Assembly: GCA_030156465.1 (NCBI GenBank)
Contig: JASGMO010000020.1
Coordinates: 1 to 9,939, forward strand
Source: Patescibacteria group bacterium
Lineage (GTDB): Bacteria > Patescibacteriota > Minisyncoccia > Minisyncoccales > Minisyncoccaceae
Length of the DNA stretch: 9,939 bases
Reading direction: 5' to 3'
Below the pieces are notes generated by a model that saw only the letters and a program-made list of their open reading frames with translations, had not been told where the DNA came from and made no database searches. This document shows positions 1-5,455 of the stretch, piece after piece. Every line of letters starts with the position of its first letter. Within the stretch, counting starts at the first letter, position 1. Made by a program: the position numbers and the translations under genes.

Positions 1-105
1 ATGGGGGAGAAAGATATTGAGAGTAAAGATAAATTAAGCATTCAAAAGAAGAATATTGCTTCATCAGATGATAAAGCAGAGATTGTAATTTTAGAAGAGA
101 AATAA
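1..105 (+). CDS. C-terminal tail of an unidentified upstream gene (partial)
   Basis: The window opens in a reading frame that ends at TAA 103-105, one base before the gyrA start. The 34 visible residues are very hydrophilic, rich in Lys, Asp, Glu and Ser, and end in a short IVILEEK. They show no domain and look like a disordered tail. The ATG at position 1 may be an internal methionine, so the true start is probably outside the window. The tight spacing suggests co-transcription with gyrA. I do not recognise the family; gyrB would be a natural neighbour, but nothing visible supports that. Confidence 0.5.
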   Translation: MGEKDIESKDKLSIQKKNIASSDDKAEIVILEEK

Positions 106-106
106 A

Positions 107-2581
107 ATGGCAAAAGAAGAAAAAGAATTACAAAGCATAGGTAAAGTTGAAGAAAGAGAAATCTCTCTAGAAATGAAGGAGAGCTATATTGATTATGCAA
201 TGTCTGTGATTGTCGCAAGAGCTTTGCCTGATGTTAGAGACGGATTAAAGCCAGTACAGAGAAGGGTTTTGTATGCGATGTATGATATGGGAGTAAGGCA
301 TGATGCTAAGTTCAGAAAATCAGCTGCAGTTACTGGTGAAGTTTTGGGAAAATATCATCCTCATGGTGACTCTTCTGTTTATGGTGCTTTAGTTAGAATG
401 GCACAGGATTTTTCATTAAGATATCCATTAGTCAAAGGACAAGGAAACTTCGGAAGTATTGAGGGGGACCCACCTGCTGCTCAAAGATATACCGAATGTA
501 AATTATCAAAAATTGGAGAAGAATTATTAAGGGACATTGATAAAGACACTGTTAATTGGGGAGACAACTATGATGCTACAAGGAAAGAGCCATTAGTTTT
601 GCCTGCACCATTGCCAGCATTGCTATTAAATGGTTCAACTGGTATTGCTGTTGGTATGGCAACAAATATCCCGCCACATAACTTAAAAGAAGTTTGTGAT
701 GCTTTGATACACTTAATTGACAATCCTAAAGCAGAAACAGAGGACTTGTTTGAGTTTGTTAAAGGTCCTGATTTTCCAACTGGAGGAATAATTTATAATA
801 AAAAAGATATCCTTTCAGCATATTCTCAAGGAAAGGGCTCATTTTTAGCAAGAGGGAGGGTTGAAATTATTGAAAAAGAAAAGAACAGTCAAATAGTAGT
901 TACAGAAATTCCTTATCAGGTTGATAAATCAGCCCTGATTATTCAAATGGCTAATTTAGTTCAAACAAAAAGATTGGAGGGGGTTAAAGACATTAGAGAT
1001 GAGTCAGATAAAGATGGAATGCGTATTGCTATTGATTTACAAAAAAATTCAATTCCTAAGAAGATATTGAATATATTATATAAATATACCGACTTACAGA
1101 AGAACTATCATCTAAATATGCTTGCATTGGTCAATGGGATTGAGCCAAGAGTTTTAAACCTAAAAGATGTTTTAGAGTATTATTTGATTCACAAACAAGA
1201 GGTTATTATAAGAAGAACTCAATATGAATTAGATAAAGCAAAAGAAAGAGCGCATATCTTAGAAGGAATTGCAAAAGCACTAGATAAAATTGATGCAGTA
1301 ATTGAGACAATTAGGAAATCAAAAGACAAAGAAGAAGCAAAGAAAAATCTTTCTACAAAGTTTAAGTTAACTATAGTTCAAGCAGAGGCGATTTTAGAAA
1401 TTAAATTACATCAATTAGCTAAACTAGAAAAACAAAAAGTAGAAGAAGAACTTGCCCAAAAATTAAAAGAAATTAAAGAATTAACTAAAATAATAGAAAG
1501 CAAAGCTGAACAAAAGAAATTAATGAAAAAAGAAATTCTTTCTGAAGTTGAAGTGTATGGAGACGAAAGAAAAACAACTATTATGGCTAATAGTCCACAA
1601 AGTATTTCTGAAGAGGATTTAGTGCCACTTGAAGATGCAATTGTAACATTAACCGCAGGAGGATACATTAAAAGGATTAATCCATCAGAATACAAAAAAC
1701 AAAATAGGGGAGGACAAGGAATGATGGGAATGAAAACTATGGAAGGTGATGCAGTTTGTCATTTCTTCAGTGCCAAAACCCACGATTCATTATTCTTCTT
1801 TACTGATTCAGGAAAGGCTTTCCAAACAAAGGTTTATGAAGTCCCAGAGGGCGTCAAGGCAAATAGGGGTAGGGGGCTTGCTAACTTTTTAGAGATATCT
1901 ACTCAAGATAAAGTTCTTTCTGTTTTGGCATTAGACAAAAAAGATAAAGAAGAAAAGATAAAGTACTTGGTAATGGCTACTAAAAACGGAGTAATTAAAA
2001 AAACACCGCTTAAAGATTTTGAGAATGTTAGAAGGAATGGGCTTATCGCAATTAAATTAAAACCTAATGATGCTTTGTGTAGTGTTAAAAAACTTGCTGA
2101 TGGTGATGAAATAATATTAGCAACTAAAAATGGCCAATCAATTAGATTCTCTGAAAAAGATGTAAGGCAAATGGGAAGACCAGCTTCAGGAATTAGAGGC
2201 ATTAAAGTCAAAAAGGGTGACGAGGTAACTCAAATGGAAGTTATTAAAAAAGATCAAGATAAGAAAGATTTATTATTGGTCTTAACTGAAAGTGGATATG
2301 GAAAGAAGACAGCATTGTCAGAATATAAAATTCAAGGCAGAGGTGGCTCAGGTGTTAAGATTGCTCATATTACAACTAAGACGGGCCCATTAGCTAAAGT
2401 AGAATCAATTACTGGTAAAGACGATTTAATTGTAATTTCTAAAAAAGGACAAGTTATTAGAACTAAGCTTAATGATGTTCCTAAGCTAGGAAGAGATACT
2501 CAAGGTGTAAAAATAATGAAAATGAAAGCAGGGGATAGCGTTGCCTCAGCAACTTGCGTAGAAAAAGAACAAGAAGAATAG
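107..2581 (+). CDS. gyrA: DNA gyrase subunit A
   Basis: This is the breakage-reunion subunit of the type IIA topoisomerase that introduces negative supercoils, working as A2B2 with GyrB on the chromosome. At 824 residues it has normal full length. The N-terminal winged-helix/tower part carries the AAQRYTE motif with catalytic Tyr128 and Arg127, and the quinolone-pocket segment HPHGDSSVYG (84-93). A long charged helical stretch (about 380-490) forms the coiled-coil and gate region. From about residue 510 the C-terminal beta-pinwheel shows roughly six blade repeats. The first blade carries the GyrA box as QNRGGQG (532-538, consensus QRRGGKG), which favours GyrA over ParC. The ATG at 107 follows the upstream stop by one base, with only a weak purine-rich GAAGAG ahead of it. 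Oddity: the position equivalent to E. coli Asp87 is Gly93. The stop is TAG 2579-2581. Confidence 0.97.
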   Translation: MAKEEKELQSIGKVEEREISLEMKESYIDYAMSVIVARALPDVRDGLKPVQRRVLYAMYDMGVRHDAKFRKSAAVTGEVLGKYHPHGDSSVYGALVRMAQDFSLRYPLVKGQGNFGSIEGDPPAAQRYTECKLSKIGEELLRDIDKDTVNWGDNYDATRKEPLVLPAPLPALLLNGSTGIAVGMATNIPPHNLKEVCDALIHLIDNPKAETEDLFEFVKGPDFPTGGIIYNKKDILSAYSQGKGSFLARGRVEIIEKEKNSQIVVTEIPYQVDKSALIIQMANLVQTKRLEGVKDIRDESDKDGMRIAIDLQKNSIPKKILNILYKYTDLQKNYHLNMLALVNGIEPRVLNLKDVLEYYLIHKQEVIIRRTQYELDKAKERAHILEGIAKALDKIDAVIETIRKSKDKEEAKKNLSTKFKLTIVQAEAILEIKLHQLAKLEKQKVEEELAQKLKEIKELTKIIESKAEQKKLMKKEILSEVEVYGDERKTTIMANSPQSISEEDLVPLEDAIVTLTAGGYIKRINPSEYKKQNRGGQGMMGMKTMEGDAVCHFFSAKTHDSLFFFTDSGKAFQTKVYEVPEGVKANRGRGLANFLEISTQDKVLSVLALDKKDKEEKIKYLVMATKNGVIKKTPLKDFENVRRNGLIAIKLKPNDALCSVKKLADGDEIILATKNGQSIRFSEKDVRQMGRPASGIRGIKVKKGDEVTQMEVIKKDQDKKDLLLVLTESGYGKKTALSEYKIQGRGGSGVKIAHITTKTGPLAKVESITGKDDLIVISKKGQVIRTKLNDVPKLGRDTQGVKIMKMKAGDSVASATCVEKEQEE

Positions 2582-2610
2582 TTTACAGAAAATAAAGTTT
2601 TTTGTATAAT
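2582..2610 (+). promoter_or_regulatory. Sigma70-type promoter for the methyltransferase, predicted leaderless
   Basis: A -35 box TTTACA (2582-2587) and a perfect -10 box TATAAT (2605-2610) are separated by exactly 17 bp. The -35 box begins directly after the gyrA stop codon. With the usual spacing, transcription would begin about seven bases after the -10, at A2617, which is the first base of the ATG chosen for the next gene. The mRNA would then have no 5' leader. This also argues against the upstream in-frame TTG at 2602, which lies between the -35 and -10 boxes. Confidence 0.75.
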
Positions 2611-2616
2611 AATAAT

Positions 2617-3138
2617 ATGAATGAAGGATTTTTAAATCCAAATGAAATTATTAAGAATGTTCCCTTGAGAAGCAATATGAATGCTTGCGATTTGGGTTGT
2701 GGTTCTGGTGGTTGGGTTATCCCTCTAGCCAAGCAGTTAAAAGAAGGGACTGTTTATGCAGTTGATATTTTAGATGAGGCACTGTCTGCTCTTGAATCAA
2801 AAGTTTCTGCACAAAACTTATCAAATGTTAAGACCTTGAAAGGGGACATTGAAGAAAATATTAAACTAAGAGAAGATTATTTTGATTTGGTTTTGATGAC
2901 CAATCTTTTGTTTCAAGTGGAAAATAGATCAAAAGTAATGGAGTTGGCTAAAAATTTAATAAATCAAAATGGGATGATTTTAATTGTTGATTGGAAAAAA
3001 GATGCGCCGATGGGCTCAAGCGAGGGAAGGATTTCCCTACAGGACACAAAAGAGATGGCAAGCAATTTGGGACTTAAAATAGAAAAGGAATTTATTGCAG
3101 GATCCTTTCACTGGGGGTTAATTTTGAAAAAACTATGA
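2617..3138 (+). CDS. Class I SAM-dependent methyltransferase, substrate unknown
   Basis: This small (173-residue) Rossmann-fold methyltransferase resembles the Methyltransf_11/25/31 type. From the ATG at 2617 the SAM-binding motif I is CDLGCGSGG, starting at about residue 24. It is followed by the acidic end of strand 2 (YAVDI), an acidic GDIEEN at the motif III position, and FDLVLMTNLLFQV as the motif IV/post-motif region. There is no membrane segment, so it is probably cytosolic. A longer frame could start at TTG 2602, but that codon lies inside the promoter. The stop TGA overlaps the ATG of the first pilin-like gene (ATGA at 3135-3138), so the two are probably translationally coupled. The substrate cannot be read from the sequence; protein, small-molecule and lipid substrates all remain possible. 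Confidence 0.85.
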   Translation: MNEGFLNPNEIIKNVPLRSNMNACDLGCGSGGWVIPLAKQLKEGTVYAVDILDEALSALESKVSAQNLSNVKTLKGDIEENIKLREDYFDLVLMTNLLFQVENRSKVMELAKNLINQNGMILIVDWKKDAPMGSSEGRISLQDTKEMASNLGLKIEKEFIAGSFHWGLILKKL

Positions 3139-3464
3139 AAAGATTAATTTTAATATTATTAGTGGTTTCTCTTTTCCCAATCTTTGCCTTTGGAGCTGGT
3201 TGCGAAGGATTAATTTGTAATCCTATAAAATATGGAACATTCGGAGAGCTTTTTGATGCTATTATTCAATGGATTATTGATATCGCCTTAGTTTTAGCAC
3301 CATTATTAATTGTTTATGGTGGATTTCTACACATTACTTCAGCGGGGGATCCAGCAAAGTCAACTCAGGGTAAAAAAGTAATACTTTATGCAGCCATTGG
3401 CCTTATAGTCGCTCTTTTAGCAAGAAGCTTGATTGGCATTATTAAAGAAATAGTGGTAATATAG
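3135..3464 (+). CDS. T4SS pilin-like (TrbC/VirB2-type) small membrane protein, copy 1
   Basis: The 109-residue protein has an N-terminal signal-like hydrophobic segment (about 3-21) ending AFGAG, then a short region with two cysteines (C23, C28). Two membrane helices follow (about 44-66 and 82-105), separated by a polar loop with SAGDPAK and GKK. This two-helix hairpin with a basic loop is the VirB2/TrbC pilin arrangement, and the loop signature matches the T4SS pilin-like proteins common in Patescibacteria. The start ATG overlaps the methyltransferase stop by four bases. It is probably exported or inserted by the Sec system and assembled in the membrane or into a filament; that role is inferred from architecture. 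No VirB4, VirB6 or VirD4 gene is in the window. Confidence 0.75.
   Translation: MKRLILILLVVSLFPIFAFGAGCEGLICNPIKYGTFGELFDAIIQWIIDIALVLAPLLIVYGGFLHITSAGDPAKSTQGKKVILYAAIGLIVALLARSLIGIIKEIVVI
3433..3462 (+). promoter_or_regulatory. Possible internal promoter ahead of pilin-like copy 2
   Basis: TTGGCA (3433-3438) and TAATAT (3457-3462) lie 18 bp apart inside the 3' end of copy 1. Transcription would start near 3469, about nine bases before the ATG at 3478. Both boxes deviate from consensus and the region is very AT-rich, so this may be chance. It is listed because copy 2 has no Shine-Dalgarno sequence and other genes here are predicted to have very short leaders. Confidence 0.25.
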
Positions 3465-3477
3465 TAATATAAAAAAT

Positions 3478-3774
3478 ATGAATAAAACAAAAAATAAAAT
3501 ATCATTTCTATTAGTAGCTGTATTATTGATTCCTGTTATTGCTTCAGCTGATGCAGTGACAAGTACAATTGATAATATTACCTCTTGGATTGTTACTATT
3601 TCAACGGGCCTAGCTATTTTAATGTATACAGTGGGTGGATTTCTTTGGATGAGTGATACTGGAAGTGCAGAAAGATCAAAAATGGCTAAGAGTATAATTG
3701 TTTCAACAACGATCGGATTAGTAATAATTCTTTTAGCAGCAGGATTAACAAGTATTATTAGAGGTTTTGTTTAA
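3478..3774 (+). CDS. T4SS pilin-like small membrane protein, copy 2
   Basis: The 98-residue protein has the same plan as the preceding gene. A signal peptide spans about 1-24, with a likely cut after IASA. The mature chain is short and has two membrane helices (about 34-58 and 72-95) joined by a polar loop, DTGSAERSK. The TVGGFLW at the end of helix 1 and the IGL in helix 2 align with the equivalent positions of copies 1 and 3. It has no cysteine, unlike its neighbours. The start ATG lies 13 bp after the previous stop and no Shine-Dalgarno sequence is visible. Sequence identity to the other copies is low, so these are old, divergent paralogues rather than a recent duplication. Confidence 0.7.
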   Translation: MNKTKNKISFLLVAVLLIPVIASADAVTSTIDNITSWIVTISTGLAILMYTVGGFLWMSDTGSAERSKMAKSIIVSTTIGLVIILLAAGLTSIIRGFV

Positions 3775-3791
3775 TAATTAAAGGTCGATCT

Positions 3792-4232
3792 ATGATAAAA
3801 AATAAATATTTAAATATGAAGAAAAAAATATTAGGGTTAATTGTTTTTACATTGTGCATCACCTTTTTAGGGGCAGGATTTATTTATGCAGCAGATACCC
3901 TTGACGGATGTAAAATTGATAATGTAAGCAGGTTGCCTGATACATTAAGTTGTCCTTTAACAGATGGATCTTGTTTATATGCTGATGGCGACTGCGGAAT
4001 GTGTTGTTTGTTAAATTCAGTATATAATATTACTGATTGGGTGTTTGTTTTATTAATGGCAATATCGTCATTAATGATTATTTGGGGAGCTGTAACGTTT
4101 ACAACTTCATCAGGAGATCCAGAAAAAACAGGAAAAGCAAGACAACTTATTATTTACGCTGCAGTTGGTATCGCGGTAGCATTGTTCTCAAGAGCAATTC
4201 CACCAGCAATCAAGATGATTATTGGTGTTTAA
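3792..4232 (+). CDS. T4SS pilin-like membrane protein with cysteine-rich ectodomain, copy 3
   Basis: This is the longest of the three paralogues (146 residues). An N-terminal signal segment (about 9-34, ending IYAA) is followed by a soluble region of about 40 residues with six cysteines (C40, C54, C61, C68, C71, C72). Two membrane helices (about 82-104 and 117-143) flank the family loop SSGDPEKTGKAR. The six cysteines lie in the exported part, so disulfides or metal binding are plausible. The start at 3792 is supported by AAAGG seven bases upstream, one of the few Shine-Dalgarno-like sites here; Met9 (3816) is an alternative. It lies 17 bp after copy 2 and is followed within 2 bp by the tRNA promoter. 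The pilin-like role is inferred from architecture. Confidence 0.7.
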   Translation: MIKNKYLNMKKKILGLIVFTLCITFLGAGFIYAADTLDGCKIDNVSRLPDTLSCPLTDGSCLYADGDCGMCCLLNSVYNITDWVFVLLMAISSLMIIWGAVTFTTSSGDPEKTGKARQLIIYAAVGIAVALFSRAIPPAIKMIIGV

Positions 4233-4234
4233 TA

Positions 4235-4261
4235 TTGACACTCTCTTTCTTTTGGTATAAA
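4235..4261 (+). promoter_or_regulatory. Promoter of tRNA-Leu with extended -10
   Basis: A perfect -35 box TTGACA (4235-4240) begins two bases after the pilin-like copy 3 stop. The -10 box TATAAA (4256-4261) is 15 bp away, shorter than the ideal 17, but is preceded by TGG (4253-4255), an extended -10 element that can compensate. Transcription should start near 4268, inside a run of nine G (4262-4270) and about a dozen bases before the tRNA. Confidence 0.6.
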
Positions 4262-4279
4262 GGGGGGGGGTGTTTTTAT

Positions 4280-4362
4280 GCCGAGGTGGCGGAATTGGTA
4301 GACGCGTATGCCTTAGGAGCATATGCCCTTGTGGTGTGAGGGTTCGACTCCCTCCCTCGGCA
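4280..4362 (+). tRNA. tRNA-Leu (anticodon UAG)
   Basis: The 83-nt class II tRNA folds fully by eye. The acceptor stem pairs GCCGAGG (4280-4286) with CCTCGGC (4355-4361), with discriminator A4362. The D arm contains GCG...CGC with a TTGGTAGA loop. The anticodon stem TATGC/GCATA encloses loop CTTAGGA, with TAG at 4314-4316, reading CUA and probably other CUN leucine codons. A 14-nt variable arm (4324-4337) is typical of Leu/Ser tRNAs. The T arm is GAGGG-TTCGACT-CCCTC (4338-4354). The 3' CCA is not encoded (genomic CAT follows the discriminator), so it must be added after transcription. Confidence 0.97.
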
Positions 4363-4370
4363 CATATATG

Positions 4371-4395
4371 AAAAAAGACCTTTGTGGTCTTTTTT
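4371..4395. terminator. Bidirectional intrinsic terminator between tRNA-Leu and hsp20
   Basis: A 10-bp perfect inverted repeat, AAAAAAGACC (4371-4380) and GGTCTTTTTT (4386-4395), encloses a 5-base loop. Each strand ends in a run of six T, so the hairpin can stop the rightward tRNA transcript and the leftward tsaD-prsW-hsp20 transcript. Its right arm reaches two bases into the hsp20 stop codon (4394-4396). Confidence 0.8.
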
Positions 4396-4747
4396 AGTCA
4401 ATTGATATTTTTTTACTTTTTGCTCGTTCTATCTTCTGCATTCTTACGGTTAATATCCCTTCTTTTATCTTTGCATCTATTCTTAGAGTATCAATTTCTC
4501 TTGGTAAAATAATTTCTTTTGAAAATGGTCCCCAATAACATTCTTCTAAAAAATATTTTCTATTATCTTCCTTCGCTGGATTTTGTCTTTCTCCTTTAAT
4601 TATTAAAATATCATTTTCTAAAGAGACATCTATTTCATTGTTTTTAACTCCAGCGATAGCTGATTGAACAATTAGTTCCGTATCTGTTTCATAAACATCA
4701 ACTACTAATTGTCCTTTTGGGTTATCCCAGTTTTTTGTTTTTTCCAT
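4394..4747 (-). CDS. Small heat shock protein, Hsp20/alpha-crystallin family
   Basis: This is an ATP-independent holdase that binds unfolding proteins in the cytosol. The 117 residues consist almost entirely of the alpha-crystallin domain (about 12-105), with VDVYETDTELIV near the start, the GVKNNEIDVSLENDILIIKGE strand pair, and the family GxLT signature as EGILTVRM (96-103). The C-terminal I-x-I anchor is present as ISI (114-116) in a short basic tail. The N-terminal arm is only about a dozen residues, against 30-50 in most family members, so oligomers may be smaller. It lies three bases after the prsW-like gene and is the last gene of a leftward operon. No CIRCE element is visible. Confidence 0.93.
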   Translation of the reverse strand: MEKTKNWDNPKGQLVVDVYETDTELIVQSAIAGVKNNEIDVSLENDILIIKGERQNPAKEDNRKYFLEECYWGPFSKEIILPREIDTLRIDAKIKEGILTVRMQKIERAKSKKISID

Positions 4748-4750
4748 AAG

Positions 4751-5455
4751 TTATAATTTACAAACGCTTTTTAATTTTTTAATTCTTTTAAGTCCTAGTA
4801 AAAAGAATACAAATATTATTAGGACTAAACCAAATGTACCGATTACATTATTTATTATATCTGATTCTAGAGAAAAGTTAAAGACGGCATGAATTATTAT
4901 TGCTAAGAAAAATCCGGTGAAGCATAAAATATAGCGATATTTAAGGTGGTAAAATGACAAGGCAAAGAAATATCCAATTATTCCTGAACATAATAGATGA
5001 AGTAGTGTTGCCCCTAAAAATCTACTAAAGGTAAGAATGGCAGGGTTTGTAAGCAAGATTGTGCTTTGGTTACAGAAAAGAATAATGTTTTCAATCGTAG
5101 CAAAACCAAGAGCGCCAATAATCATATATATGGGTAGATCAATTGGTTCGTCAATTTCTGATGATTTTAAGGCAGTGAACCTTACAGCAATATATTTGAA
5201 TAATTCTTCTATTAGTCCAATTACGAAAATATATTTAATTATTAAAAAAGCAGTCCCTTCTATCCCTAATTTATTTAAGTCACCAACAAGCCATAACTCA
5301 AAGCAAAGAATTGGAACAGACATCAACATTCCTGCTAGAAAAACTTTTAAGATTTTCCTTTTTGGCTCCGGTAGATTATCTTCTCTTAAAAAGTATATTA
5401 GCCAAATAATTCCAGGAATTAGAGCAAGTAAAAATGCAATTATAGTATTATTCAT
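4751..5455 (-). CDS. PrsW-family intramembrane glutamic-type protease
   Basis: This 234-residue integral membrane protein has about seven to eight hydrophobic helices and PrsW-family motifs. These are the EExxK motif as IEELFKY (82-88), ATIEN (119-123), a conserved His in LLHLL (H153), and HAVFN (189-193). PrsW relatives (PF13367, in the CPBP/CAAX protease superfamily) cut membrane proteins; B. subtilis PrsW cleaves the anti-sigma factor RsiW. The target here is unknown and no anti-sigma factor is visible. The start ATG lies within the last codons of tsaD (8-base overlap), and hsp20 follows after three bases, so the three genes are probably one transcript. Pairing with Hsp20 suggests a stress-response role, which is inference. 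Confidence 0.85.
   Translation of the reverse strand: MNNTIIAFLLALIPGIIWLIYFLREDNLPEPKRKILKVFLAGMLMSVPILCFELWLVGDLNKLGIEGTAFLIIKYIFVIGLIEELFKYIAVRFTALKSSEIDEPIDLPIYMIIGALGFATIENIILFCNQSTILLTNPAILTFSRFLGATLLHLLCSGIIGYFFALSFYHLKYRYILCFTGFFLAIIIHAVFNFSLESDIINNVIGTFGLVLIIFVFFLLGLKRIKKLKSVCKL

Noticed and set aside
1411..1695. Minus-strand open frame inside gyrA
   Set aside because: It is antisense to the conserved end of the GyrA coiled coil and first pinwheel blade. Its low-complexity Ser/Phe/Leu composition is what an AT-rich coding strand gives in reverse.
1903..2211. Minus-strand open frame inside the gyrA C-terminal region
   Set aside because: It is antisense to clear pinwheel repeats, with no start signal and no recognisable motif.
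2602..2616. TTG at 2602 as the start of the methyltransferase
   Set aside because: The codon lies in the promoter spacer just ahead of the -10 box, upstream of the predicted transcription start. The ATG at 2617 fits better.
3135..3209. Lipoprotein signal in pilin-like copy 1 (cysteine after AFGAG)
   Set aside because: The residue three before the cysteine is Gly, not Leu, Val or Ile, so the lipobox is poor. Ordinary signal cleavage or a membrane anchor is more likely.
4037..4339. Plus-strand open frame running from pilin-like copy 3 into tRNA-Leu
   Set aside because: It overlaps a well-supported gene in another frame and ends inside the tRNA, so it is not a real gene.
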